64,000 nt of DNA from Cyanobacteria bacterium REEB67 (GTDB lineage: Bacteria; Cyanobacteriota; Vampirovibrionia; Obscuribacterales; Obscuribacteraceae), in NCBI GenBank assembly GCA_018971775.1, contig JAGXAB010000006.1, positions 62,001 through 126,000 on the forward strand. The letters are read 5' to 3'. A model generated the notes under the pieces. It was not told where the DNA came from. It saw nothing but the letters and a program-made list of their open reading frames with translations, and did not search any database. Below are positions 44,604 to 54,721 of the stretch, piece by piece; position 1 is the first letter of the stretch; each line of letters starts with the position of its first letter. Made by a program: the position numbers and the translations under genes.

Positions 44604-44638
44604 AAAATGATGTGTACACAATGTGCACACATCATTTT
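44604..44638. repeat. Long inverted repeat, 12-bp perfect arms
   Basis: Arms AAAATGATGTGT and ACACATCATTTT enclose an 11-base centre that can pair three bases further. It lies between the convergent YdjM-like and rpoC2 genes and could act as an operator or as a bidirectional terminator. It is preceded by short direct repeats (AAAGACGCAAAAA) at about 44543-44577. Confidence 0.9.
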
Positions 44639-44713
44639 CGCGACAAAAGGAGAGTATAGAGAAATCGGCCGCGCTCGCGACCCCCAAGCGAGCAAGTAAA
44701 AGCGACAAGACAG

Positions 44714-44744
44714 AGAAAGGGCCCCCTTTCGGAGGCCCTTTTCT
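44714..44744 (-). terminator. Terminator downstream of rpoC2
   Basis: The hairpin has arms AGAAAGGGCC and GGCCCTTTTCT around a short loop. It lies 29 bases after the rpoC2 stop (minus strand), is followed there by TTTCTCT, and can also work on the plus strand (TTTTCTG). Confidence 0.8.
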
Positions 44745-44772
44745 GATTTCGATTGATTCGACGGACCTGCTC

Positions 44773-47700
44773 TTAAGCAGGGACGTTGAAGCTGCCTTCG
44801 CCGATCGGCGGATAGATGTCCTCTTCCTCTTCTTCCTCTTCCGCAGGCATTGCATGGCCCTGGAAGCCGGTACCGGCAGGAATAAGACGTCCGATGATGA
44901 CGTTTTCTTTGAGGCCGCGCAACCAGTCTTTCTTCCCTTCGACGGCCGCTTCGGTGAGGATGCGGGTGGTTTCCTGGAAGGAAGCAGCGGAGATGAAGCT
45001 CTCGGTGTTCAGTGATGCTTTGGTGATACCAAGCAAGACGTCTGTATAAGTAGCTCCCTCAGCGCCTGTCTGAGCGGTCTTCTCGTTTTCGTTATCGATG
45101 TGATAGCGCTCCATCAACTCACCGGGCAAGAGGATAGTGTCTTTGGGATCATCGACACGGACCTTGCGGGTCATCTGACGAACGATTACTTCGATGTGTT
45201 TGTCGGCGATTTCTACACCCTGCGAACGGTACACGGACTGTACTTCGTCCACGAGATATTTCTGAGCTGCCTGAATGCCGCGCAGTCTGACGATGTCGTG
45301 CGGGTTGGGCGGACCATCGGTGAGGGCCAGACCCATCGTCACTTCGTCGCCATCTTCAACGATGATGTTGAGGCCGGCGGGGATGACGATTTCTTCTTCG
45401 GTGCCATCACCGAAGACGATGTAGAGTCTGTGATTGTCTTCTTCGTGCACGACTTTGGCTTTGCCTTCGCGTTCGGCGAGGATGGCGGCTTCTTTCGGCT
45501 TTCTGGCTTCGAGAAGTTCTTCAACTCTCGGAAGACCCTGAACGATGTCCCCGGTTTTCTGACGTTCGTAAACGAGGGTGGCGAGCAAGTCGCCGCGTTG
45601 CACGAGCGCTCCGTCTTCGCATTGTAGTTGCGTATTGTTGGAGATCAGGTACGGACGTCCACGTCTCAAGACGACATCGCCACCATCGGCGGAGACAACC
45701 TGACCGGAGATAGATGCGATCGATCCTTTGGTGAGCGGGTCACCGGTGCGGATCAAATCACCTTCTTTCAAGGTGGTGGCGCCCTTCACTTTCTGGTGTA
45801 CTTGTTGTTCTTCGGTGATCAACAAGATACGGCGTTCGTCGGTCTTGGAGAGCTGCACACGGGCTGAGGTACGGGTAAGTACCTGAGTGGTGGCAACAGG
45901 GAATTTGCCTTCGATGATCTGACCGTGCTCGACCGAGAGCAAGGTGACGTTGAGGTCCTGTTCGCGGCGCAGGAGGATGTTTTCCTGGACGACGATGTTC
46001 AGGTCTTCGTCCATTTCGACGATACCTTTGAGACCTTGTAAGTGACCCTGCATCTGCAGAACGAGAGAGGTTCTGGTCAATTGTGCGCCCTGGAGGTGGC
46101 GTACTTTTTCGCGGTCTCTGAAGAGCAACTGGGTGACCGAACGCAAAGAGATCTTCTCGTCGGTGGCCTTGTGCTTGAACTTCGTTTCACGCGGCTCGAT
46201 CCAGTATTCTTCGACCGGTCTGACGAGCAAATAGCAGGAACCATCTTCTTTTTCGAAGATATTGATCAGCTTGCGCTCTTTGAATGTGGTGCCATCCAGT
46301 ACTTCGGTGCCGGGCTCGACGAGCTGGCCTTCCGGTACTTTGCACTCGGAGGGGTCGCCAATTGGAATCAATTCGCCCGGACGGACAATCACTTCGTGAA
46401 TGATGTCGTTGTCGGCAATGATTTCGACGATACCTTCCATGTGGGCAAAGACGTCTTTGACGACTTCCTGACCGGCAGCGACAGTGTCGCCGGTTTCGGA
46501 CATCTTCAAGGAAGAGTCCTTGGAGATGAAGTGTACTTCTTCGGGTACGAAGAGCACTTTGCCGGCTTTGGTGACAACGCGGCGATCGTCGATTTCGACG
46601 CCGTCGTAGATGATCTCTCCACCGCAGCTGACGACGTTGGTGCCGTCATCAACAAGCTCAGCAATAATCTTGCCGTTTTCGACAACCTCGTCGTTGACGA
46701 CTTTGATGGCGAAGGCTTCTTTTTGCTTCTGGACTTTCCAGATGCTGCCTTTTTGACCGGGCTCTAGCTTGGAGTTGCTGGCTCCGACCGAAGCGATGAT
46801 GACGTTGATTTCCTTACCTTTGGTAAGGCGTACTTGTGACTTGGTCTTGGAGATTTTAACGGTCTCGGTTTCGATTTCCGGTCCGAAACGCACTTCACCA
46901 CCGTGTTCGCTCATGATCTGGATTTCGGCCAGTACATCGAGAGCGTTTACGTCCTGACCGTCTTTGACGACTACATGAGCGCCGGAGGGCAAGTTGTATA
47001 CGTCGCCTTCCAGTACCCAGATGATACCGGCGCGGCTTGCAGTGCGGGAAATGTTGCCCTGACGGTCGCGCTTTTCATCAGCCTGGAAGCCCTGGAACAT
47101 GATACGTCCGGAGATATCGGCGGTGATGTCTTTCGAGGCGCGCTCGGTAAGGTTTTTCTTCGAACCCGGCGGATCGTATTCGCAGATGACCTGTCCAGCG
47201 GTGACATCATCACCACTCTTACAGAACATCAGGGCGCCGACCGGCACGGGGAAGGAGTGTTCTTTTTCGCCGGCGATTACTTTCAAGACGCCATCGCGAA
47301 TCGTCTGTTCCATAACGTCACCATAGACAGTACGGATCGAACGGCTCTGGATTTTGAAAGTGATTGTGCCTTTTTGCGGCGCTTTGACCTGGGTACGGCT
47401 CTTTCCACCGGATACGGCACCACCGGTGTGGAACGTACGCATGGTGAGCTGTGTGCCCGGTTCACCGATTGACTGAGCGGCGATGATGCCGATTGCTTCA
47501 CCCTGATCGACGGTGCGATGGTTGGTGAGCGACCAGCCGTAGCAGCGCTGGCAGACACCGTACTGGCTTTCGCAAGTAAGGGGTGAGCGTACTTTGACGA
47601 CCTTCGGTTTCTTGAGGGTTTTGTCCAGCATGCTGGCCAGTTTGCGGTCAATAAGTTGACCCGCTTTAGCCAGTACTTCACCGGTTTCGGGATCGACTAC

Positions 47701-48459
47701 GTCATCGGCGGCGGCGCGTCCGAAGATGCGCTCCTGCAAGCTGACGAGATCCTTGTCGCCTTCGAGGATGGGCTGCATGAGAATACCGCGCTGGGTTTTG
47801 CAGTCCACTTCGCGGACGATTACGTCCTGGGCAACGTCGACGAGACGTCTGGTCAGATAACCGGAGTCGGCTGTTTTGAGAGCGGTGTCAACAAGACCCT
47901 TTCTCGCTCCGTAGGAGGAGATGATGTACTCGGTGACGTTCAGGCCTTCGCGGAAGTTTGCCTTAATCGGCAAGTCGATGATCTGACCTTGAGAGTCTGC
48001 CATCAAACCACGCATACCGACGAGCTGACGGACCTGGGAGATGTTACCTCTAGCTCCGGAGAACGCCATCATATAGACGGGGTTGAGGCGGTCGAAGTTG
48101 TCGACTACTTCTTTGGTGAGCATGTCGGTCGTAGCGGACCAGGTGTCGATTACTTTGTTATAGCGTTCGACTTCGGTGATGTCGCCACGCTCGTAGCGGC
48201 GTTGCGCTTCTTCGATTTCTTTTTCGGCCGAGGAGATCAAGCCTTTCTTAGCTTCCGGTACGTCCAAATCGGAGATCGAGATGGTGACGCCGGCTCTGGT
48301 GGCATACTTGAAACCAAGGTTTTTGAGCGAATTGGCCAGTTCGGCCGTGCGGGCCGTGCCGAAACGTTCATAAACGTCGGAGAGCAAGTTGCCGAGCTTC
48401 TTTTTATCAACTGTGGTGTTGATAAATTCCATTGTGTCTTCTTTTCTGCTGGTGACCAT
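44773..48459 (-). CDS. rpoC2: DNA-directed RNA polymerase subunit beta'' (RpoC2)
   Basis: The 1228-residue protein is the C-terminal half of beta-prime encoded by its own gene, as in cyanobacteria and chloroplasts. It has VYMMAFSGARGNISQVRQLV, then the zinc cysteines in REVDCKTQRGI and CESQYGVCQRCYGWSL. The bridge/trigger-loop region QSIGEPGTQLTMRTFHTGGA comes next, and the trigger loop resumes only at RVEELLEARKPKEAA. The roughly 600 residues between are the repeated sandwich-barrel hybrid insertion known as SI3. The C-terminus is acidic (EEEEEEED). It follows rpoC1 after 74 bases. The ATG at 48459 is preferred because GAGG precedes it; the ATG at 48432 is also possible. Confidence 0.96.
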   Translation of the reverse strand: MVTSRKEDTMEFINTTVDKKKLGNLLSDVYERFGTARTAELANSLKNLGFKYATRAGVTISISDLDVPEAKKGLISSAEKEIEEAQRRYERGDITEVERYNKVIDTWSATTDMLTKEVVDNFDRLNPVYMMAFSGARGNISQVRQLVGMRGLMADSQGQIIDLPIKANFREGLNVTEYIISSYGARKGLVDTALKTADSGYLTRRLVDVAQDVIVREVDCKTQRGILMQPILEGDKDLVSLQERIFGRAAADDVVDPETGEVLAKAGQLIDRKLASMLDKTLKKPKVVKVRSPLTCESQYGVCQRCYGWSLTNHRTVDQGEAIGIIAAQSIGEPGTQLTMRTFHTGGAVSGGKSRTQVKAPQKGTITFKIQSRSIRTVYGDVMEQTIRDGVLKVIAGEKEHSFPVPVGALMFCKSGDDVTAGQVICEYDPPGSKKNLTERASKDITADISGRIMFQGFQADEKRDRQGNISRTASRAGIIWVLEGDVYNLPSGAHVVVKDGQDVNALDVLAEIQIMSEHGGEVRFGPEIETETVKISKTKSQVRLTKGKEINVIIASVGASNSKLEPGQKGSIWKVQKQKEAFAIKVVNDEVVENGKIIAELVDDGTNVVSCGGEIIYDGVEIDDRRVVTKAGKVLFVPEEVHFISKDSSLKMSETGDTVAAGQEVVKDVFAHMEGIVEIIADNDIIHEVIVRPGELIPIGDPSECKVPEGQLVEPGTEVLDGTTFKERKLINIFEKEDGSCYLLVRPVEEYWIEPRETKFKHKATDEKISLRSVTQLLFRDREKVRHLQGAQLTRTSLVLQMQGHLQGLKGIVEMDEDLNIVVQENILLRREQDLNVTLLSVEHGQIIEGKFPVATTQVLTRTSARVQLSKTDERRILLITEEQQVHQKVKGATTLKEGDLIRTGDPLTKGSIASISGQVVSADGGDVVLRRGRPYLISNNTQLQCEDGALVQRGDLLATLVYERQKTGDIVQGLPRVEELLEARKPKEAAILAEREGKAKVVHEEDNHRLYIVFGDGTEEEIVIPAGLNIIVEDGDEVTMGLALTDGPPNPHDIVRLRGIQAAQKYLVDEVQSVYRSQGVEIADKHIEVIVRQMTRKVRVDDPKDTILLPGELMERYHIDNENEKTAQTGAEGATYTDVLLGITKASLNTESFISAASFQETTRILTEAAVEGKKDWLRGLKENVIIGRLIPAGTGFQGHAMPAEEEEEEEDIYPPIGEGSFNVPA

Positions 48460-48533
48460 TTGGGCCTCGTTATTTTGGAGATCGATTTAAAAGAGATCAG
48501 CTTGTCAGCTAGTTTTGACGCGCTTGCGTCGGT

Positions 48534-50333
48534 CTAGTTGACGGAAGCGATGGCTTCGCGCACCACTTCGTTGAAGATGATTCTTCCAGGAGTCGTATTG
48601 ATCATCTGACCATCGAAATCGCGCACTGCGATTTTGGCGTGAAGGTCGACTACACCGGCTTCGAAGCAAGATCTTGCATCGGCCAGAGAGACGAATCTCA
48701 TGCCGGCACCGCGGCAGACTTTCGGATCGTCATTGCCTGGCTTTTCGATAGTCAGGTAATAGATACCGAGAACCATGTCCTGAGTAGGAGTGATGGTCGG
48801 GCGTCCGGTTGCGGGCAACAGTGTGTTGTTCGAGGCAAGCATGAGCATATGGCACTCAGCTTGAGCTTCGACGGAAAGAGGTACGTGAACGGCCATCTGG
48901 TCACCGTCGAAGTCGGCGTTGAAGGCCGAGCAGACGAGCGGGTGCAGTTGAATGGCGCGACCTTCGACCAGGACCGGTTCAAAAGCTTGAATACCGAGTC
49001 TGTGGAGCGTAGGGGCGCGGTTCAGGAGGACCGGGTGACCTTGAATGACTTCTTCGAGGATTTCCCAGACGATCGCTGAGCCTTTTTCAATCTGCTTCTT
49101 AGCCGATTTGATGTTCTGTACGATCTGGCGTTCGATCAGTTTATTGATCACGAAAGGCTTGAACAACTCCAGAGCCATTTCGCGAGGCAGTCCGCATTGA
49201 TGGAGTTTCAATGTCGGGCCGACAACGATGACGGATCGTCCGGAGTAGTCGACGCGCTTACCGAGAAGGTTCTGACGGAAGCGGCCTTGTTTGCCTTCGA
49301 TGATGTTGGAGAGAGATTTGAGCGGCCGGTTGTTCGGACCGACAACGACTCTGCCTCTTCTGCCGTTATCGATGAGAGCATCGACGGCTTCCTGCAACAT
49401 ACGTTTTTCGTTGCGCACAATAATTTCCGGAGCGCCCATTTCGAGCAGTCTGGCGAGACGGTTGTTGCGGTTGATAACGCGACGATAGAGATCGTTCAAG
49501 TCGGAGGTGGCGAAGCGGCCGCCGTCGAGCTGTACCATCGGGCGCAGGTCGGGGGGCGTTACCGGTAGATTGTCGAGCACCACCCAGGTCGGGTCGGTGT
49601 GCGACGAGATCAAAGCTTCGACCAGGCGCAGACGCTTGATGATCTTGGCCCGTTTCTGCTGCGAACCACCGGCACCGGCCAGTTCTTCGCGCAGGGCTTT
49701 GGAGATTTCTTTGAGACCGGGCAAGTCGAGCAAACGACCGCGATCGTCTTTGTTATCGGGACGTTCGTACGCCGGACGCGAAAGATCGAAAAGCAGCTGT
49801 TTGACGGCTTCGGCACCGATGCCGACGTCGAACTGCATGTTCGGATCTTCGAGCAGTTTTTCGTACTCGTCTTCGGCGAGGAGTTGATTTCTGTGCAGGT
49901 CAGGCGAGTTGCCCGGGTTGGTCACTGCATAAGCGTTGAAATAGACAACCTGTTCGAGATCGCGCAGGGGCAAGTCGAGCAAGAGGCCGATATAAGAAGG
50001 AATACCCTTCAAGAACCAGATGTGCGTAACGGGCGAAGCCAGCTTGATGTGGCCCATTCTGTGACGACGCACTTTCGAGTCGGTGACTTCGACGCCGCAG
50101 CGTTCGCAGGTGATACCACGGTGACGTACACGTTTGTACTTACCGCAATAGCATTCCCAATCCTTGGATGGTCCAAAGATACGCTCACAAAAGAGGCCGT
50201 CTTTTTCGGGCTTGAGTGTACGGTAGTTGATGGTTTCAGGCTTGGTGACTTCACCATGTGACCAGCTAAGTATGCGCTCCGGAGAAGCGATACCAATTTT
50301 GATGTAGTCGAAGCGGTCAATACTTGTAGGCAT
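48534..50333 (-). CDS. rpoC1: DNA-directed RNA polymerase subunit gamma (RpoC1)
   Basis: The 599-residue protein is the N-terminal half of beta-prime. It begins with the family's [20 protein letters not shown] and has the zinc-binding cysteines in [15 protein letters not shown] and [12 protein letters not shown]. The clamp region and the absolutely conserved catalytic [16 protein letters not shown] (three Mg-binding Asp, near residue 470) follow. It ends where cyanobacterial gamma subunits end. It lies between rpoB (105 bases upstream) and rpoC2 in a three-gene operon. Confidence 0.97.
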   Translation of the reverse strand: MPTSIDRFDYIKIGIASPERILSWSHGEVTKPETINYRTLKPEKDGLFCERIFGPSKDWECYCGKYKRVRHRGITCERCGVEVTDSKVRRHRMGHIKLASPVTHIWFLKGIPSYIGLLLDLPLRDLEQVVYFNAYAVTNPGNSPDLHRNQLLAEDEYEKLLEDPNMQFDVGIGAEAVKQLLFDLSRPAYERPDNKDDRGRLLDLPGLKEISKALREELAGAGGSQQKRAKIIKRLRLVEALISSHTDPTWVVLDNLPVTPPDLRPMVQLDGGRFATSDLNDLYRRVINRNNRLARLLEMGAPEIIVRNEKRMLQEAVDALIDNGRRGRVVVGPNNRPLKSLSNIIEGKQGRFRQNLLGKRVDYSGRSVIVVGPTLKLHQCGLPREMALELFKPFVINKLIERQIVQNIKSAKKQIEKGSAIVWEILEEVIQGHPVLLNRAPTLHRLGIQAFEPVLVEGRAIQLHPLVCSAFNADFDGDQMAVHVPLSVEAQAECHMLMLASNNTLLPATGRPTITPTQDMVLGIYYLTIEKPGNDDPKVCRGAGMRFVSLADARSCFEAGVVDLHAKIAVRDFDGQMINTTPGRIIFNEVVREAIASVN

Positions 50334-50438
50334 TTAGCTCACAGTCCTCTCAAATTTCTTGTGCTTGGGCGGAATTCCCTTAATCAAATCGAGGGGTTGG
50401 CTGGAGAAATATGCGTCCGGCCAACCCACTTCAACTCG

Positions 50439-53400
50439 TTAAGCGTCGCCCTCGGGCTCATCGCCCAGGTCATCATCGAGACCAAACTCTGCCTCATCGG
50501 CGGCAGCCGGAACGGCTACTACTAGAGCGGCAGGATCGACGGCGATCGTTTCGCCATCGTACGTGTCGGTATCGCCTACGATTTCCTCGACCGCATCATC
50601 GTCGGGATCGGCAACAGCAACCGCGGAGGCGGGTACGGCCGTGTGACGTGAGAGTTCGGCGAGTTCGGACTCGAGACCAATTTCACCAAATGGTGACAAA
50701 CGTCTCAGTCCACGCGGACGCACTTCCTCGACCTCGGTCATCAGGTCGACTTCCACTTCGGTGCCTTCTCTGGTGCGCTTGGCCACAGAAACGTCGAGAC
50801 CGATGGATTGGAGTTCCCGAACCAGTACTTTGAAGGACTCGGGGATACCGGGACGTCTCAAGTTTTCACCTTTGACGATTGATTCGTAGGCCTTGGAGCG
50901 GCCGTTGACGTCATCTGACTTGATCGTCAACATTTCCTGCAAGGAGTAGCCGGCACCGAAAGCTTCGAGAGCCCAGCATTCCATTTCTCCCAGACGCTGT
51001 CCGCCGAATTGCGCCTTACCACCGAGAGGCTGCTGGGTGACCAGCGAGTAAGGACCGGTCGAACGAGCGTGAATCTTGTCGTCTACAAGGTGAACTAGTT
51101 TCATCATGTAGATTTTGCCGACGCTGACTGCGTTATCGAAGGGATCACCACTGCGACCGTCATAGAGCGTGCACTTACCGTCATCGCCTACCCAGTCGGC
51201 TCCGGAGATTTCCTTGCCTTTCTTGATTTCGTTATGCACGGTCACGGAAGAAGCTTCCTTGGCGTACATTTCGTCGAAAGGAGGTACTTCGTATTTGTGA
51301 CCGGTGAGCATAGCGGCCAGACCGAGCAGAGTTTCGAAAGTCTGTCCGACGTTCATACGCGAAGGTACGCCGAGCGGATTGAGAACGATATCTACCGGTG
51401 TGCCGTCGGGCAGGAAGGGCATGTCTTCGGTGGGCAGAATCTTAGCGACGATACCTTTGTTACCGTGACGTCCGGCTACTTTGTCGCCTACCGAGATTTT
51501 GCGTTTCTGAGCGATATAAACACGCACTACTTTGTTAGCGACAGGCGGCAGTTCATCACCTTTTTCGCGGTCGAAGACTTTGACGTCTACGACGCGTCCA
51601 CCTTCACCATGCGGGACGCGCAGTGAATTGTCGCGAACGTCGCGGGCCTTCTCACCGAAGATGGCACGCAGCAGTTTTTCTTCGGGCGGGTGCTCGGACT
51701 CACCTTTGGGGGTGATCTTACCGACGAGGATATCGTCGGGATACACACGCGAACCGATTCTTACGATGCCGGTTTCATCGAGGTGACGCAAGGATTCTTC
51801 CGAAACGTTGGGCACTTCTCTGGTGATTTCTTCCGGTCCGAGTTTGGTCGAACGGGCGTCGATTTCCAGTTTTTCGATGTGGATCGAAGTGAGCACATCA
51901 TCAAATACCAGTCTCTGGGATATGAGGATGGCGTCTTCAAAGTTGTAACCTTCCCAGGGCATGAATGCGACGAGGAGGTTACGGCCTACGGCGAGCTCAC
52001 CGGTATTGGTGGCGGCACCGTCGGCGATGACATCGCCTGGTTTGACCGGATCGCCGGGTCTGACGATCGGCTTCTGGTTCAAGCAGGTGTCCTGGTTGGA
52101 ACGCTGGAATTTAGCCAGTTTGTATTTGACCAGACGCTTGTCGGTGGTGCGGACGTGAATAGATGTGGCGGAGGCATATTCGCATTTGCCTTCGACATCG
52201 GCCACAATCACCATCCCCGAGTCGCGGGCTGATTGCTTCTCGATACCGGTGGTGACGTAAGCGCGCTCGGTTCTGACCAGGGGCACGGATTGACGTTGCA
52301 TGTTCGATCCCATCAGGGCTCGGTTAGCGTCATCGTGCTCGAGGAAGGGAATGAGAGCCGTTCCGACCGATACGATTTGAATCGGGCTGACGCCTACATA
52401 GTCGACCTGGGTGGGCGGAGCTTCGATAAACTCGGCTTTGTAGCGGACAGGGATGAGCGGATTGACGAAGGTACCGTCATCGTTCACCGGCACGTCACCG
52501 GGAGCTACTCTGTATTTGTCTTCTTCATCGGCGGTCAAATAGTGCACTTCGTCGGTCATGATGCCGTTGAAGATGTAGCGATAAGGCGTTTCGATGAAGC
52601 CATAGGCATTGACGCGGGCGTGGGTAGCCAGTGAGCCGATCAGACCGGCGTTCGGGCCTTCAGGAGTTTCTACCGGGCAGATACGTCCGTAGTGGCTGGG
52701 GTGAATGTCTCGAACGGCAAATCCCGCTCTTTCTCTCGACAAACCACCAGGTCCAAGGGCTGACAGTCTGCGCTTGTGTGTAAGTTCTGCCAGAGGATTG
52801 GTCTGGTCCATAAACTGAGACAACTGAGAAGATCCGAAGAATTCTCTGATCGCAGCGACGAGCGGCTTGGTGTTGAGGAGGTTGGCGGGGGTGAGAGTAT
52901 CGGCGTCTTGCAACGTCATACGCTCACGGACGATTCTTTCCAGTCGGGTCAAACCAATACGGAATTGATTTTGCAGCAATTCGCCGACCGAACGGATACG
53001 ACGGTTGCCGAGGTGGTCGATATCATCGACCATGCCTTCGTCGTAGTGCAGGCCGATCAAATAGTCGACGGCGGCGACGATGTCTTCACGGGACAGGGTG
53101 CGCTGTGTTTCGGCGATTGAAAGGGTGAGTTTCTTATTGAGCTTGTAACGACCGACACGACCGAGGTCGTAACGCTTGTCATCGAAGAAGCGGCTGTCGA
53201 GGATGCTCTGACCGCCGGCGACCGAGGGCGGATCGCCTGGACGCAGTTTGCGGTAGACCTCTATAAGGGAATCTTCGCGGGTCTTGTTGGCATCCTTATC
53301 AAGAGTCTTCTTGAGAAACTCTTTGTGACGGAACAAGCTTTCCATTTCGCTGTCTGAATAACCAAGGGCTCTCAAGAGAGTCGTGGCCGGCAGCTTACGA

Positions 53401-53966
53401 TTCTTGTCGATCTTTACATAAATGATGTCGTTGACGTCGGTCTCGAATTTGAGCCAGGCCCCACGGTTGGGGATAAGGGTCGCCGAGAAGGTACGTTTAC
53501 CGTTGGTGTCTACTTCACGTTTGTAATAGATACCAGGGCTTCTGACAATCTGCGAAACGATAACGCGCTCTGCACCATTAATAATGAATGTGCCGCGGTC
53601 GGTCATCATCGGGATATCGCCGACGTAAATTTCCTGTTCTTTGATTTCGCCCATTTCACGGTTGACGAGGCGCATTTGAATACGCAGCTTTTTGGTGAAA
53701 GACGAATCAAGAGCCCGAGCCTCTTCAGGAGTCTTGGGCTTGTTAGGCTCTGTGTGATCTTCGAAGGTGTAATTCGTCAGGAAGTGCAGTTCCAGTCTGC
53801 CCGTATAATCCTTGACAGGGCTGAAAGCCCGTAGTTCTTCCGCCAAACCTTCTTCAATGAACCACTTGAAGGATGCTTTTTGAATCTCAGCAAGATCGGG
53901 CAAATCCGCAATGCGCGTACTGCCCGCCCCGAAGGTCTTGACGCGTCCAGACAACTCTAAGGTCAT
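50439..53966 (-). CDS. rpoB: DNA-directed RNA polymerase subunit beta (RpoB)
   Basis: The 1175-residue catalytic subunit has the rifampicin region ([20 protein letters not shown] followed by [16 protein letters not shown]), [11 protein letters not shown], and the C-terminal [20 protein letters not shown]. The C-terminal 70 residues are acidic and lineage-specific. The rifampicin region has Asp, His and Ser at the positions where resistance mutations usually fall, so it looks sensitive. It is the first gene of rpoB-rpoC1-rpoC2 and is not preceded by rplJ-rplL, unlike in many bacteria. A strong promoter lies 90-120 bases upstream. Confidence 0.98.
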   Translation of the reverse strand: MTLELSGRVKTFGAGSTRIADLPDLAEIQKASFKWFIEEGLAEELRAFSPVKDYTGRLELHFLTNYTFEDHTEPNKPKTPEEARALDSSFTKKLRIQMRLVNREMGEIKEQEIYVGDIPMMTDRGTFIINGAERVIVSQIVRSPGIYYKREVDTNGKRTFSATLIPNRGAWLKFETDVNDIIYVKIDKNRKLPATTLLRALGYSDSEMESLFRHKEFLKKTLDKDANKTREDSLIEVYRKLRPGDPPSVAGGQSILDSRFFDDKRYDLGRVGRYKLNKKLTLSIAETQRTLSREDIVAAVDYLIGLHYDEGMVDDIDHLGNRRIRSVGELLQNQFRIGLTRLERIVRERMTLQDADTLTPANLLNTKPLVAAIREFFGSSQLSQFMDQTNPLAELTHKRRLSALGPGGLSRERAGFAVRDIHPSHYGRICPVETPEGPNAGLIGSLATHARVNAYGFIETPYRYIFNGIMTDEVHYLTADEEDKYRVAPGDVPVNDDGTFVNPLIPVRYKAEFIEAPPTQVDYVGVSPIQIVSVGTALIPFLEHDDANRALMGSNMQRQSVPLVRTERAYVTTGIEKQSARDSGMVIVADVEGKCEYASATSIHVRTTDKRLVKYKLAKFQRSNQDTCLNQKPIVRPGDPVKPGDVIADGAATNTGELAVGRNLLVAFMPWEGYNFEDAILISQRLVFDDVLTSIHIEKLEIDARSTKLGPEEITREVPNVSEESLRHLDETGIVRIGSRVYPDDILVGKITPKGESEHPPEEKLLRAIFGEKARDVRDNSLRVPHGEGGRVVDVKVFDREKGDELPPVANKVVRVYIAQKRKISVGDKVAGRHGNKGIVAKILPTEDMPFLPDGTPVDIVLNPLGVPSRMNVGQTFETLLGLAAMLTGHKYEVPPFDEMYAKEASSVTVHNEIKKGKEISGADWVGDDGKCTLYDGRSGDPFDNAVSVGKIYMMKLVHLVDDKIHARSTGPYSLVTQQPLGGKAQFGGQRLGEMECWALEAFGAGYSLQEMLTIKSDDVNGRSKAYESIVKGENLRRPGIPESFKVLVRELQSIGLDVSVAKRTREGTEVEVDLMTEVEEVRPRGLRRLSPFGEIGLESELAELSRHTAVPASAVAVADPDDDAVEEIVGDTDTYDGETIAVDPAALVVAVPAAADEAEFGLDDDLGDEPEGDA

Positions 53967-54058
53967 CGGTTACCTCTGTTGATTATTTTCTTGATATCGC
54001 TCAGCCACTCATGCACGAATAGGCAGTTGCCCTAGGCGCCTGCAAGTACAGGGGAGCA

Positions 54059-54088
54059 ACTATACGTATCACTGTAATTTATTGTCAA
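54059..54088 (-). promoter_or_regulatory. Sigma-70 promoter of the rpoB operon
   Basis: On the minus strand, TTGACA (54083-54088) and TATAGT (54059-54064) are separated by 18 bp. This gives a perfect -35 and a one-mismatch -10. Transcription would start near 54052, leaving a leader of about 85 bases before rpoB. The rest of the stretch 53967-54387 shows no coding gene. Confidence 0.8.
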
Positions 54089-54387
54089 TACAAATGTAGG
54101 GAAACGTGACGGACTGAGGGCATCCGGCTCTCCCATTAGAACTTTCACAAGTTCTCTAGAAGCTACCCGTATCTATACAAGCAGGCCTTGATTAAATTTT
54201 ACTCATGACTTATCAATTTCTTAACGTGTATGAGACTTCCCTAAGTTATACAGAATTTTCTTGCGGCCAGCAAATTAGATCCTGGCGAAACCTGGGAAAC
54301 CCGCATAAAGATGCCACTATTTTTTATCAGGCAGTTTCCTATAAAATATCGAGAGAAAGTTCCAGTGGCTCGGCATTGGCCTGGCAT

Positions 54388-54483
54388 GGGGATGGAGCGT
54401 TGCTGGTGTGACGTGCGGTCTTCAAAACCGTTGTTGGGTAGACTAGCGCTATCCAGGGTGGGTTCGATTCCCACGCATTCCCG
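54388..54483 (+). tRNA. selC: tRNA-Sec (anticodon UCA)
   Basis: The 96-base gene folds as a selenocysteine tRNA. The acceptor arms are GGGGATGG and GCATTCCC (one G-U pair; the eighth position is G-G). The D stem has six pairs (CGTTGC/GTGACG, loop TGGT). The anticodon arm has loop CTTCAAA with anticodon TCA at 54422-54424. The variable arm is long (TGGGTAG/CTATCCA) and the T arm is GTGGG/CCCAC with TTCGATT. A 6-bp D stem, extended acceptor and long variable arm with UCA anticodon are specific to bacterial tRNA-Sec. CCA is not encoded. A possible -10 (TATAAA, 54340-54345) lies upstream. Its presence implies SelA, SelB and SelD elsewhere in the genome. Confidence 0.93.
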
Positions 54484-54721
54484 AAATTTATTTGCTCACT
54501 GACAATTGCGCCGATAATTTATCGATTTTTCCTGTTTTTCCCGAAAAAGCGATCGGCCTAACACCTTTATCAGCCCCATGACTACTGCCTTTGAGGGCAA
54601 GCGGGGGCTTTACAAACCTTTCAAAGTTTTCATAATTATCAGTAGCAGCGTTGTTGTCTATTTCGTCTCTTTAAAACAGTTCAAAGTTAAAACATCTCGA
54701 TTACTAGAAAGTCGGTAAAAA

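Noticed and set aside
54205-54411. Plus-strand frame of 68 codons upstream of and into the tRNA
   Set aside because: It overlaps the tRNA-Sec gene and has no protein-like features.
54241-54474. Minus-strand frame of 77 codons starting MGIEPTLDSAS
   Set aside because: It is the antisense of the tRNA-Sec gene; MGIEPT-type peptides are a known artefact of tRNA T-arm sequence.
54388-54483. tRNA-Trp(UCA) for a recoded UGA
   Set aside because: Many genes in the window end with UGA, and the long variable arm and 6-bp D stem do not fit tRNA-Trp.
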